This document shows, one piece after another, positions 8,845-18,700 of a stretch of DNA of 64,000 nt (position 1 is its first letter; the number at the start of each line of letters is the position of its first letter). Source of the stretch: Variovorax saccharolyticus (GTDB lineage Bacteria; Pseudomonadota; Gammaproteobacteria; Burkholderiales; Burkholderiaceae_C); the NCBI RefSeq assembly GCF_030316765.1, contig NZ_JASZYT010000004.1, positions 455,746-519,745 on the forward strand, given 5' to 3'. Position numbers and translations under genes: made by a program. The notes beneath the pieces were generated by a model that did not search any database, was not told the DNA's origin, and saw only the letters and a list, made by a program, of their open reading frames with translations.

Positions 8845-9747
8845 ATGAAGCTCAAGCAACTGAACACCTTCCTGCTGGTGGCCGACATGAAGTCGCTGTC
8901 GCGCGCGGCGATCGCCTCGGACATGGCCCAGTCGCTGGTGAGCCGGCAGATCGCCATGCTGGAAGCCGACTGGGGGCGGCGCCTGTTCGACCGCACCGGT
9001 CGCGGCATGGTGCTGTCCGACTTCGGCCGGCGGATTTATCCCGAGGTCAAGCGCGTCCTCGAACAGGTCCGCGAGCTCGATGCCGCGGCGAGCGAGGCGG
9101 CCGGCGTGCTGACCGGCACGGTGCACGTGGGCGTGCTGCCCTCCTTGTCGCGCCAGCTGCTGCCGATGCTGTTGGCCGACGTGCGCGAAAGGGCGCCGGC
9201 GCTGCGCCTGCACGTGATGGAGGGGTTCAGCGGCACGCTCGACGAGCAGCTCGCATCCGGTCGGCTCGACATGATCGTGGTGAACCGCTACGGCTCGTCG
9301 GCGCTGCGCGGCGAGGATGTGCTCGGCAAGGTCGAGACCTTCCTGATCGGCAAGGCCGGCCGGCCGGAGCTGGAGGCGAAGACCGTTCCGTTCCGCGCCC
9401 TCGGCGGTCTTCCGCTGGTGTTGCCCGCGGTGCCGAACGGCCTGCGAACCACGCTGGACCTGCTCTCGCGGCGCCACGACGTCGCGCTCGACATCGTGAT
9501 GGAGGTCGACACGGCCACGGCGATGAAGGACGTCGCGGCGAGCGGACACGCCTTCACGCTGCTGCCCATCACGGCGGTGACGCAGGAGATCGCGCTGGGC
9601 CTGCTCTCGGCCTGTCGCGTGACCAGCCCGGGCATCCGGCGGACCATCGCCCTGAGCCTGACGCGGCAACGGCCGCTGTCGGAAGGCGCACGGCTGGTCG
9701 CTTCGCGCGTGCGGCTGCTGGCTTCGGGCTTGCTGGCGGATCTCTAG
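8845..9747 (+). CDS. LysR-family transcriptional regulator
   Basis: This 300-residue protein begins with the LysR winged helix (MKLKQLNTFLLVADMKSLSR, then QSLVSRQIAMLE as recognition helix) and continues with the effector-binding domain (GTVHVGVLPSLSRQLLPML). It is transcribed divergently from the Bug receptor/acyl-CoA synthetase operon, with 98 bases between starts, the standard position for the activator of such an operon. The inducer is likely the pathway substrate or a CoA intermediate, but the sequence does not show which. The ATG at 8845 is the only start that preserves the full DNA-binding domain. Confidence 0.93.
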   Translation: MKLKQLNTFLLVADMKSLSRAAIASDMAQSLVSRQIAMLEADWGRRLFDRTGRGMVLSDFGRRIYPEVKRVLEQVRELDAAASEAAGVLTGTVHVGVLPSLSRQLLPMLLADVRERAPALRLHVMEGFSGTLDEQLASGRLDMIVVNRYGSSALRGEDVLGKVETFLIGKAGRPELEAKTVPFRALGGLPLVLPAVPNGLRTTLDLLSRRHDVALDIVMEVDTATAMKDVAASGHAFTLLPITAVTQEIALGLLSACRVTSPGIRRTIALSLTRQRPLSEGARLVASRVRLLASGLLADL

Positions 9748-9796
9748 CGCAACGGTGCTCCCCCGCCGTGATCGGGACGCACTCGCGGCGCCAGGA

Positions 9797-10420
9797 TCAG
9801 GCTGATGACCGACTGCCCGGGGCGACCAGTTTGCGATCGACGTGCTGGATGGCGCGAACGATCTGCTCTGGCGCCGCGAGCGCTGGCGTCATCCCCCAGC
9901 GATCGAACGGGTCGTTGCCGATCCGCAGCATGCCGGTGTGCCGGGTGGCCTCCTTGTCGACCGCCGGATCGGGGTCGTAGAAGCCCAGTGCAAGGCGCAC
10001 CTGCTCGACGCTTTCCCGGGTTCCGGTGAGGAACAGCCACCCCGGCTTGACTTCGTGCATCTCCGCGTAGTCGGCAAGGTCCTGCGGCGTGTCGCGTTCG
10101 GGCCGCACCGTGATCGAGTACATGAAGATCGTCTTGCCCACTTCCGCGCCCAGGAGTTCCTGCACGCGCACCAGGTTGGCAGTGGTGAGCGGACAGGTGC
10201 CTTCGCAGTCGGCATACATCATGTTGATGGCGACGATCTTTCCGCGTACCAGATCGTCGTAGAAGCGCACTGTTTTTCCGGTGTGGGTCTTCAGTTCAAC
10301 GTTCGGGATGCGCTGCCTGCCTCCAGATGGCCGTGTCGGTTCGGACACGCCGGCCTGCGCGCCGATGGCGCCGAGCGAGGCGGCACCCAGTCCGGCGAGC
10401 AGAAGTCTACGGTTGTTCAT
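9797..10420 (-). CDS. Sco1/SenC-family copper protein
   Basis: This 207-residue thioredoxin-fold protein has the Sco copper-binding signature: C72-E-G-T-C76-P and a distant histidine, H161 (ATRHTGML). Residues 1-24 form a hydrophobic export signal with a double arginine (NNRRLLLAGLGAASLGAIG). Sco proteins deliver copper to, or reduce thiols in, copper oxidases, classically the CuA site of cytochrome oxidase. Here no cytochrome oxidase genes are nearby; the gene lies 37 bases downstream of a multicopper oxidase gene in the same orientation, so metallation of that enzyme is the best inference. An AAGGAG-like site (GGAGTcaagt) supports the start. The C-terminus is slightly extended beyond the family core. 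Confidence 0.9.
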   Translation of the reverse strand: MNNRRLLLAGLGAASLGAIGAQAGVSEPTRPSGGRQRIPNVELKTHTGKTVRFYDDLVRGKIVAINMMYADCEGTCPLTTANLVRVQELLGAEVGKTIFMYSITVRPERDTPQDLADYAEMHEVKPGWLFLTGTRESVEQVRLALGFYDPDPAVDKEATRHTGMLRIGNDPFDRWGMTPALAAPEQIVRAIQHVDRKLVAPGSRSSA

Positions 10421-10457
10421 ACTTGACTCCTTCGTTGTCAGGGATGCTTCGGGAGAT

Positions 10458-12260
10458 TCACGGCACGATGTCCAGCCGCGTCATCATCGCGTGGTCCTCA
10501 TGCGTGAGGTTGTGGCAGTGCATCAGGTACTTGCCGGTGAAGTCGCGGAAGCGGAACAGGACTCGCATGGTCATGAGCGGTCCCAGGATGAACACGTCCT
10601 TTCGGCCTTGCTCGTGCACCGGCGGCAAGGTGGTGACTCCGTTGGTCGTCCTGCTGAGGATGCGGCCCTCTTCGAAGTGCACGTGGATGGGGTGCTGCCA
10701 ACCGTTGTCGACGTTGACGAACTCCCAGACTTCCGCGGCGCCCTTGCGGATCGGATTGGGCATGGGCGCGGTTGCGTTGAAGAACTGCCCATTGATGTTC
10801 CAGTTGCCGCTGTTGCGTGCGAACAGCCAGCGGCGAACCGGCAACGCGGCAATCTCTGCCGGCGTGGGCAAGTCGCGCAGGGGTCGCAGGATCTTTTGTG
10901 TCGACGTCATCAGGGCCGGATCGCTGCCGTCGGGAGGGGGAGGGTTGTTGCCGACGATGAACTTGATCAACTGGGTGCCCGGGGCTTGCGCGACGGTCGG
11001 TTGGCGCGTCTCGATCTGGACGAGCTGGTTCACGAGGAAGACCTGGGTCCCCGGCGCGAAGCGCGAGAAGTCGATGATGATGTCGGCGCGCTCGGCAGGA
11101 GCGAGCCGAACCCTGAACTGGTTGATCAGCGCCCTCGGCAGCAGGTTGCCGTCGTTGGCGATGTGGGTGTAGGTGTACAAGGTCGTGCGGTTCTGGTGCT
11201 GCAGGTAGAACTCGTAGAAGCGCGTTGGCCCGGCGTTGAGCAGCCGGAAGCGGTACCGGCGCCGCTGCACGTTGAGCACCGGCTCGATCTTGCCGTTGAC
11301 CACGACCTTGTCGCCCAGCACGCCCTCGGGATTGAGTTCGTCGAAGACCAGATTGCCGGCTGCGTCGAACCGCTTGTCGGAGAAGCTCAGCGGATAGTCG
11401 TAGGCGCCGCTCGGCAGACGCAGGCCGGTCGTTTCGTCGCCGGTGTCGAGGTCGTCGAAGATCGCGTACCGGCCGAACAAGCCCTTGAGCACGTTCGGCG
11501 CAGTGACCCCTTCGGTGTGGTCGTGATAGAAGAGCGAACCCAGGGCCTCGCGCGGATCGCCCTTCGTCGCCGGAAATTCGTCGTAGCCGGCATAGATGTT
11601 GGGATAGAAATGGTCGTTGAAAGTCCCGCCCTGAGTCAGGGTCGCGCCCCCCACACCGAGTCTGTAGAAGTCTGACGCGTAGCCGTCGCTCTCCGACGGC
11701 GTATGCATGTTGTGCAGGTGCGTGGAGATCTCCGGCGAGCCGAAGCCGTTGTGGCCCGCTGGCAGATCGTTGCTGATTCGAACGATCACCGACTCGCCAT
11801 AGCGCGCGTGGATCGTCGGGCCCGGCGTGGTCACGACGCCGGGCGTGTGCCCCTCGTAGCCCCAGATGGGCTGCGGCGGATAGTTGGCATTGAACACCCA
11901 GGCCGGATTCTCTTTCGCGGTCAGCTGGTACAGCTTGGGCGTCCCGACCACTGCGGGCACCAGTTCGGCGTAGCGCTGGTGCGCGGCGCGGCCGCATTCG
12001 CCGCCGGCTGTATTTGCCGCGACGGTCGGCGCGGGGGTCAGGGAGGCGAGCGCCGTGAGCGGGGTATCCGCGGCGGGCAGCACGTCGACCCAAGGCGTCG
12101 TCGCCCGGCTCGGGGGCAGCACGACCTGGGCCTCGGTGTTGCGCGATGTCAGCACCAGGGGTGCAGCGGTAGCGGCGATGGACGCCTTGAGCAAGGTGCG
12201 GCGGCTGCCGTCGGGGCGGGACGCCACGGGTTCTCGCGATTGCTGGAGCTCTTTGCGCAT
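10458..12260 (-). CDS. Tat-exported multicopper oxidase (CotA/bilirubin oxidase-like)
   Basis: This roughly 600-residue protein carries all four copper-binding segments: HLHNMHTPSESDG near residue 178, YHDHTEG near 243, HPIHVHFEEG near 520 and MHCHNLTHEDHAMM near 580. Together these define the type 2/type 3 trinuclear centre and the type 1 site with its axial methionine. The HEDH element resembles CotA spore laccase and bilirubin oxidases. The N-terminus has a Tat-type signal (SRRTLLKASIAATAAPLVL). The ATG at 12260 is favoured because GAAAGG lies eight bases upstream; an ATG at 12284 is also possible. It would oxidise phenols or metal ions with O2. It follows the type I secretion genes by 35 bases, so it is probably co-expressed with the secreted peroxidase. 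Confidence 0.93.
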   Translation of the reverse strand: MRKELQQSREPVASRPDGSRRTLLKASIAATAAPLVLTSRNTEAQVVLPPSRATTPWVDVLPAADTPLTALASLTPAPTVAANTAGGECGRAAHQRYAELVPAVVGTPKLYQLTAKENPAWVFNANYPPQPIWGYEGHTPGVVTTPGPTIHARYGESVIVRISNDLPAGHNGFGSPEISTHLHNMHTPSESDGYASDFYRLGVGGATLTQGGTFNDHFYPNIYAGYDEFPATKGDPREALGSLFYHDHTEGVTAPNVLKGLFGRYAIFDDLDTGDETTGLRLPSGAYDYPLSFSDKRFDAAGNLVFDELNPEGVLGDKVVVNGKIEPVLNVQRRRYRFRLLNAGPTRFYEFYLQHQNRTTLYTYTHIANDGNLLPRALINQFRVRLAPAERADIIIDFSRFAPGTQVFLVNQLVQIETRQPTVAQAPGTQLIKFIVGNNPPPPDGSDPALMTSTQKILRPLRDLPTPAEIAALPVRRWLFARNSGNWNINGQFFNATAPMPNPIRKGAAEVWEFVNVDNGWQHPIHVHFEEGRILSRTTNGVTTLPPVHEQGRKDVFILGPLMTMRVLFRFRDFTGKYLMHCHNLTHEDHAMMTRLDIVP

Positions 12261-12295
12261 GATGTTTGCCTTTCGGTTGAACATGAAACGACCTG

Positions 12296-13639
12296 CTACA
12301 TCTGCCTTCCCGCCCTGCGTACGGTGGAGGTGATGGGTTCTGTGAGGTACTGAAGCGCGGTCTGCTTGTTGCCCTCGATATAGACTTCCGCGGGCATGCC
12401 TGCCTGGAGCTTGAATTCGCTGATCAGCTTCAGCGATTCGGCGTCGGCGAGGATCATCACGTTGTAGTAGGGCAGGTTGCTCTGCCGATCGATCAGGCGG
12501 TCGCCCGAGACGTAGGTGACCCTGCCTGTCACCATGGTCGTGTTGCGGTACTTGAAGGCCGTGAACTTGACCCGCGCGCGTTGGTTGATATGGACGTTGC
12601 TGACATCCTCCGGACGGATGTGCGCCTCGATCATGAGCTGGGCGTCGCTCGGCACGACGTCCGCAATCGCTTCTCCGGCGCCGACGACGGCGCCAGGGGA
12701 TGTGAACTTCAGGCCGATGACTTCGCCGCTTGCCGGGGCCACCACGACCTGGCGCTTGGCCGCATCGTCCGACTTGCGCTGTTCCTGCTCGATCTCGCTC
12801 AGGCGCTGGGTGGCGGCCTTGAGCTGGTCGCTCGCCGCTCTCACGTAATCGTTGCGCAGGGACTGGATCTTCATGTCGATCTCGCCCAGGCGCTGGGCGG
12901 CACGCGTAAGGTCCGTGCGCCGCTCCTCCACCTTGGCTGCGTACTCCATGACCGTGGATTCGATCTGGGAGATGCGGCTCGAGGAAATGAAGCCTTCCTT
13001 GGTGAGTCCGCGGTTGGCCTCGAGGTCGCTGCGCTGCAGTGCCAGCGAGTTCTGCGCCTGTGCGATCTGCGCCTTCACGCTGATGATTTCCTGCTCGACG
13101 CGCTCGCGCTGGGTGCGCATCAGCGCAGTGCCACTGTCCAGCGAATGGCGCTGGGCCTGGAAGAGGGAGATCTCCTTGAGCAGGGCTTGCTGGATGCGGC
13201 CGTCCTGCTCGCCCGCGCGCAACAGTTCGTCGTGAAAGACGAGCGTCTTTGAAAGGGCCTGCTCGGCCTCCAGGCGCGCCAGCGTCGCACGTTCGACATA
13301 GACGCGATAGCCCAGGCGGTTGCGGTCAGCATCCACGCGCACGTCACCCAGGATCAGCACCGGGTCGCCGGCCTTCACATGCTGGCCGTCGCGCACCAGC
13401 ACTTCGCGCACGGTCCCACCCTCCAGGTGTTGCACCGGACGGCGGTTGAGATCCACCGTGACGAAGGCGGGCGCCACCACCGCCATGGACAGCGGGGCCA
13501 GAGCCGCCCACAGGCCGATGGGAACGATGGCCCCCAGCACGATCCAGCAGCCGCTGCGCACCAGGCGCCTGGCGTTCTCCTGGGTGCTGCGCATCCCGGT
13601 GGGAGGAACCAGTTGGAGTGTTGCTGCCGCGCTGCTCAT
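12296..13639 (-). CDS. Type I secretion membrane-fusion protein (HlyD/PrtE family)
   Basis: This 447-residue periplasmic adaptor has a single N-terminal transmembrane helix near residues 30-50 (CWIVLGAIVPIGLWAAL), a first biotinyl-lipoyl half-motif (VQHLEGGTVREVLVRDGQHV), a long coiled-coil hairpin (roughly residues 95-290) and the second lipoyl half and beta barrel (VVVAPASGEVIGLKF; VTYVSGDRLI). It links the inner-membrane ABC exporter to a TolC-like channel. It starts 16 bases after the ABC gene ends. Substrate is almost certainly the giant RTX protein encoded upstream. No outer-membrane channel gene is present in the operon, so a TolC encoded elsewhere must be used. Confidence 0.95.
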   Translation of the reverse strand: MSSAAATLQLVPPTGMRSTQENARRLVRSGCWIVLGAIVPIGLWAALAPLSMAVVAPAFVTVDLNRRPVQHLEGGTVREVLVRDGQHVKAGDPVLILGDVRVDADRNRLGYRVYVERATLARLEAEQALSKTLVFHDELLRAGEQDGRIQQALLKEISLFQAQRHSLDSGTALMRTQRERVEQEIISVKAQIAQAQNSLALQRSDLEANRGLTKEGFISSSRISQIESTVMEYAAKVEERRTDLTRAAQRLGEIDMKIQSLRNDYVRAASDQLKAATQRLSEIEQEQRKSDDAAKRQVVVAPASGEVIGLKFTSPGAVVGAGEAIADVVPSDAQLMIEAHIRPEDVSNVHINQRARVKFTAFKYRNTTMVTGRVTYVSGDRLIDRQSNLPYYNVMILADAESLKLISEFKLQAGMPAEVYIEGNKQTALQYLTEPITSTVRRAGRQM

Positions 13640-13655
13640 GCCCGTTGCTCCATGC

Positions 13656-15338
13656 TCATGCCGCCTTCCGTCCCAGGATCACCTGGGATTGGCGCTGCAT
13701 TTCCTTCATGACTTCAGCCGCCGGACCGAATTGCTGGACGCGGCCGGCCGCGAGCACCAGGATCTTGTCCACGTGGGCGATGAGCGAAGGCCGATGCGTC
13801 ACGACGACCGAGGTCACGCCCGCGTCGTGCAGCGCACTCATCGCCTGCGCGAGGGCGATCTCGCCAGCACCGTCCAGGTTCGAGTTCGGTTCGTCCAGCA
13901 CCACCAGTTGGGGATCCCCATAGAGCGCACGGGCGAGGGCCACGCGCTGGCGCTGGCCGGGCGAGAGCCGCGAGCCGTGCTCGCCCACCGGCGTGTCGTA
14001 GCCCTGGGGCAGGGTCAGGATCATGTCGTGCGCGTTGGCGCGAATGGCCGCCGCGACCACCGCCTCCGAGTCGACCTTGTCGAGGCGCGCAATGTTGTCT
14101 GCCACCGTGCCATCGAAGAGTTCCACATCCTGGGGCACGTAGCCGATATAGGGGCCCAGTTGTTCGCGCGGCCAGTACGCCACGTCGGCTCCGTCCAGAC
14201 GCACCCGACCGGCGGTAGGTGTCCATACGCCCGTCAGCAGGCGGGCCAGCGTGGACTTGCCGGCGGCACTCGGGCCGACGATGGCGAGAGCTTCGCCCGC
14301 CGCGATGGAGAAGGCGACGCTCGTGAGTACCAGCGTGTCCATGCCCGGCGCGCGGTACGAGATGCTTTCGACGACCAGGCGGCCTTCTGGCCGCGGAATG
14401 ACGACTCGCGGCTCGTTGCCCCGAAAATCCTTCGACAGCTCCACCAGGCGCCGGTAGGCAGCGCGCGCCTCGATCAGCGTGCGCCAGCTCGCCACCAGCT
14501 GTTCCACCGGTTGCACCGCGCGGCCCAGCAGGATGCTGGTTGCGATCATGACGCCGGCCGATGCCTGCTGGGTCAGCACCAGGTAGGCACCCAGGGCCAG
14601 CATGAGGATCTGGATGGTCTGGCGCACCGCCTTGGTTGCCGCGGTGAAGGCCACGGTGCTGCGGCTGGCATGGGTCTGCATCGCGGCGACCCGGTCCTGC
14701 AGCGCACGCCAGCGCACCAGCAGGCGCTGCGTCATTCCTAGCGCCTGCAGCACCTCGGCGTTGCGCAGCGAGCTTTCCACGTACTGCGAGGCGCGGCGGC
14801 CCTCGCTTTGCAGGATCTCGAAGGAGCGGCGGCTGGTGCGGTCGTTGAGCCATGCCAGCGCCAGCATGAGCAGGGCGGAGAACGCGGCGCCCACGCCCAG
14901 GGCAGGGTGGAACAGCCAGATCACTCCCACGTACACCACGACCCAGGGGGCATCGAACACAGCGATCACTCCGTTGGCGGCGAACACGGAGCGCAGCGAC
15001 GTGACATCGCGGATGCCCTCGGTCCGCGTGCTGCCCGGCGCACGGGCCGCCCGTTCCACGATGGCGTTGACCACCGGCGGAGAGAGCCGCTCGTCGACCA
15101 GGATACCCACCACGTTCTGCAGCCGCGTGCGCACGTAGTCCAGCAGCGTGAGGATCAATAGCGCCACGCCGGTTCCTGCCAGCAGAACCATCAGCGTCTC
15201 CATGCTGTTGCTCGAGATCACGCGGTCGAACACCTGCAAGGTGAAGAACGCCGGGACCAGGAACAGCAGGTTGATGAAGAAGGAGAATGCCGCGATGTAG
15301 CCCAGCAGCGGTCGCAGTTCGCCCCACAGGGAGTTCAT
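13656..15338 (-). CDS. Type I secretion ABC transporter, permease/ATPase (PrtD family)
   Basis: This 560-residue inner-membrane protein has an N-terminal transmembrane domain with several helices (LGYIAAFSFFINLLFLVPAF is the first) and a C-terminal nucleotide-binding domain. The latter shows Walker A GPSAAGKSTLARLL, the signature LSPGQRQRVALARAL, Walker B QLVVLDEPNSNLD and the switch histidine in VVVTHRPS. It lacks the N-terminal C39 peptidase-like domain of HlyB-type exporters, which matches the PrtD/AprD branch that exports RTX proteins with uncleaved C-terminal signals. It is co-directional with, and lies two genes downstream of, the RTX peroxidase gene. Confidence 0.95.
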   Translation of the reverse strand: MNSLWGELRPLLGYIAAFSFFINLLFLVPAFFTLQVFDRVISSNSMETLMVLLAGTGVALLILTLLDYVRTRLQNVVGILVDERLSPPVVNAIVERAARAPGSTRTEGIRDVTSLRSVFAANGVIAVFDAPWVVVYVGVIWLFHPALGVGAAFSALLMLALAWLNDRTSRRSFEILQSEGRRASQYVESSLRNAEVLQALGMTQRLLVRWRALQDRVAAMQTHASRSTVAFTAATKAVRQTIQILMLALGAYLVLTQQASAGVMIATSILLGRAVQPVEQLVASWRTLIEARAAYRRLVELSKDFRGNEPRVVIPRPEGRLVVESISYRAPGMDTLVLTSVAFSIAAGEALAIVGPSAAGKSTLARLLTGVWTPTAGRVRLDGADVAYWPREQLGPYIGYVPQDVELFDGTVADNIARLDKVDSEAVVAAAIRANAHDMILTLPQGYDTPVGEHGSRLSPGQRQRVALARALYGDPQLVVLDEPNSNLDGAGEIALAQAMSALHDAGVTSVVVTHRPSLIAHVDKILVLAAGRVQQFGPAAEVMKEMQRQSQVILGRKAA

Positions 15339-15368
15339 AGGCCGTTCCTCTGGTCGAGGGGCCAGTGC

Positions 15369-15722
15369 CTATTCGAGCCGCTGGCCTTGCACGGCAGGGG
15401 GCACGATGGCCCCGTCGCCGTTTGTGGCACCGCGAGCAGCACCTGCCGCTTCGTGGGCCTTCAGACGCTGGCTCAGCGCCTCGATCGTCTGCATCTGCTC
15501 CGCGCACAAGCGCGCCAGCTGTTGGGTGGTGTCGGACAGACCTTTGATCGCGATCGTCAACTCGTCCTTCTTGGTGTTGACCATGTTCATGCGCGCCATG
15601 ACCACCGTGGCCACGTCGCGCGGGCTGAGGGCCCGCGCGGCTTGCTGCGGATTGCGACCTGGATCGCTCACCGACGGGGCCGGCTTGTCGACTCCGGCCG
15701 TCGTCTTGATTTGCTCGCTCAT
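15369..15722 (-). CDS. Small coiled-coil protein between RTX substrate and exporter genes
   Basis: This 117-residue soluble protein is of unknown function. Its middle (residues about 35-85, including MARMNMVNTKKDELTIAIKG and QQLARLCAEQMQTIEALSQR) is predicted by eye to be an alpha-helical coiled coil; both ends are disordered-looking and rich in Ala, Pro and Gly. Two ATGs occur six bases apart; the one at 15722 has GGAGGG at ideal spacing and is chosen. It sits 27 bases downstream of the giant RTX gene and 30 bases upstream of the ABC exporter gene, so a role as a secretion accessory or chaperone is plausible. I do not recognise the family. Confidence 0.65.
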   Translation of the reverse strand: MSEQIKTTAGVDKPAPSVSDPGRNPQQAARALSPRDVATVVMARMNMVNTKKDELTIAIKGLSDTTQQLARLCAEQMQTIEALSQRLKAHEAAGAARGATNGDGAIVPPAVQGQRLE

Positions 15723-15749
15723 GCCCATTCCCTCCGATGTGCGTGGCCG

Positions 15750-18700
15750 TCAGGCCGTCAGGATGAAGTCAGCCTCCGTGACCGCATTGACACCGTTCCC
15801 CGGCACGCCCACGAGAAGGATGGAGTTCAATCCCTCGATCTCGATGAGCACGTCGGGGCCCGTGTCTGTGATGACCACCGACGTGGCGAACGTGGCCGAG
15901 TCGAACCCGTAGGCCGAGATGTCGATCCGGTCCTGTGCGTTGAGCGCATCCGGGCTGGCGTCGAAGCCGATGATCGTGTCGTTCCCGAAGCCCGGTGCGA
16001 ACGCGAAGATATCGTTGCCGGCTCCACCGTTCATGGTGTCGTTGCCCAGGCCGCCGGTGATGTGGTCCGCGCCGGCACCCGTGCTGATGGTGTCGTTGCC
16101 GTCCTGGCCATGCACTGTATTCGCGCCAGCATCCAGGGTAATGGTGTCGTTGCCTTGGCTTCCGATGATGTTCTCGATCGCGTTGAGCGTGTCGCTGCCG
16201 GTGTCGGCCCCCGACGCCGTGGTGGTGGTGATCGTGGCGCCGGCCGTGGTCGCGGACAGGTCGTAGGTGTCGGACCCGGTGTCGCCGATATAGGTGTCGT
16301 TGCCGTCGTTCAGCGTGGCGATGAAGGTGTCGGCAGCGGCGCCGCCGTTGGCTGTGTCGTTGTCCAGGCCGCCGGTGATGATGTCGGCCCCGGCTTCGCC
16401 GTTGAGCGTGTCGTTGCCTGCGCCGCCGAGGATCATGTCCGCGCCGCCGCCGCCGCTGATGATGTCGGCCCCACCGCCGCCTTCCAGCGTGTTGGCGCCG
16501 GCGCCGCCGGTCAGAGTGTCTCCGGCCGAGGTGCCGATCACGTGCTCGATGGTCGCCAGGCTGTCGGTCCCGATGTCGGCACTGCTCGCGGTGCCGAGCA
16601 CCAGGTTGACGGTTGCGGCCGCCGTCGTGGCGGACAGGTCGTAGGTGTCGTCGGTGCCCGCGGCACCGACGTAGGTGTCGTTGTTGTCGCCGACCGCGGC
16701 GAAGAAGGTGTCGTTGCCGGCACCGCCGTTCACCGAGTCGGCACCCGCGCCACCCGTCATCGCGTCGTCACCGGCGCCGCCGACCAGCGCGTTGGCGCCG
16801 GCGTCGCCGATCAGCGTGTCGTTGCCGCTGCCGCCGGTCACGTTCTCGATGCCGGCGATCGACTCGAAGCCCGTCGCGCTGCCGGTGCTCAGGTTCACCG
16901 CGACCGCCGTGGCCGTGGTGCCGTAGGTGAGGGTGTCGACGCCGCCCCCGAGGTCGGCCGTATAAGCCTCGATGCCCGCCACCGTGCTGCCCGCGAAGGC
17001 CGCGATGGCATTGCCGGCCAGCACCACAGCGAGGGTCTGGGCCGCAGCCCCGGGGCCGCCACTGATGTTCACCCGGTCGTTGGTTCCGTCGCCACCGTCG
17101 ATCGCGTCGGAGCCGTCGCCGATGACGTAGTTGAAGGTGTCGTCGCCATCGTTGCCATTGAGCGTGTCTACTCCCGTCCCGCCAGCGATCGTGTCGTTGC
17201 CGAGGCCGCCGTGGACGGTGTCGTTGCCGGCGCCGGCATTGAGCGTGTCGTCGCCGCCCTGGCCGTCGATGAGGTTCGCGCCGCCATTGAGGGTGATGCT
17301 GTCATTGCCCTGGCTGCCGATGATGTTCTCGATCGCGTCAAGCTGGTCGCTGCCGGTCTCCGCGCTGCTCGACGACGCGGTGGTGACCGTTGCGCCGGCC
17401 GAGGTTGCCGACAGGTCGTAGGTGTCGACGCCGGCGCCACCGGCGTAGATGTCGCTGCCGTCGCCGACCGTGGCAAGAATTACGTCGTTGCCGGCCGCGC
17501 CGTTCACCGTGTCGTTGTCCGCACCGCCGGTCATCGTGTCGTTTTCGGTTCCACCGGCGAGCGAATCGGCGCCCGCTCCGCCGAGCAGGGTGTCGTTGCC
17601 GGCGCCGCCGTTCACCGTGTCGTTGTCATTGCCGCCGTCGAGCAGGTCATCTCCGGCCAGGCCGTTGAGAGTGTCAGTGCCGCCGCCGCCGTGGATCTCG
17701 TCCTGGCCGGCATTGCCAGTGAGCGTCTGGTTGGCCGGGTTCTCGGCGATGAAGTCGCCCGTCACGATCGTCGCCGCCGAGGTCACGGTTTCCGGGTGGC
17801 CCTGCAGGTCGGTGTAGCTCATCACGACCCGGATCTGGCGATTGACCTGGTCCTGGCCCGGCGTGAAGTTGTCGCCGATCGCGTTAGCGATGTTGGTGAA
17901 CGCGCCGCCTCCGCCGACTGCACTCTGCTGCCACTGGAAGGTGAAGGTGCCCGGCAGGCCGTCGGCATCCGTGATCTCGTTGATCGCCTGCAGCGCGTAT
18001 GTTTCCGTCGGCGTGGTGTCGGAGATGCGCAGCACGCCCAGCGGGGCCTCGTTGTTGCTCAGCACGGGCGCAGTCGGCGCCGAGTAGACGTTCTCGAGAA
18101 CGTCGTTGGCGTCCTTGTAGATGGCTCGCACGCGCAGCACGAGTCCGGCGTGGAAGCCGTTGGGCGTGAAGGTCGGCCCGGTCGCGCGGGCGACCTCGCC
18201 GCCGGCGCCTTCGATCAGGATGTCCTCGAAGATGCCGGGCCGCACTTCGGCCTGCCAGAAGTAGGAGATCGGACCGGTGATCGCGCCGCTGCCCGGGTTG
18301 TCGGCGTCAGTGACGCCCAGGGCCGATGCGGTCAGTTCCTGGTCTTCGGTCGGCGTGGTGTCGCTGATGGTGAGGAACCCCAGCGGCTCGCTGTTCACGC
18401 CGAAGCCGATCAGCAGCGATTGGTCCGAGAACTGAAGTCGCTCGATATTACTGAGGATGTCGACGCCGTCCTCCCCGATCTCGCCTCCGACGACGCCATC
18501 GACCCAATGCGTGACCTCCCAGTAGCCCGTCTCCTGATTGAACACCGGGTCGTAGTTCGCCAGCACATCGCTGTACACGGCGGTGTCGAAGTCGGGATCG
18601 AAGGTGGGGGAGTTGGGGTCGGAACTCAGGATTTCCCTCACGATGCTGATCTGGCTTGGGTTCAGTTCGCCCGAGAACACCCGGTCCATGAGCTCCGTCA

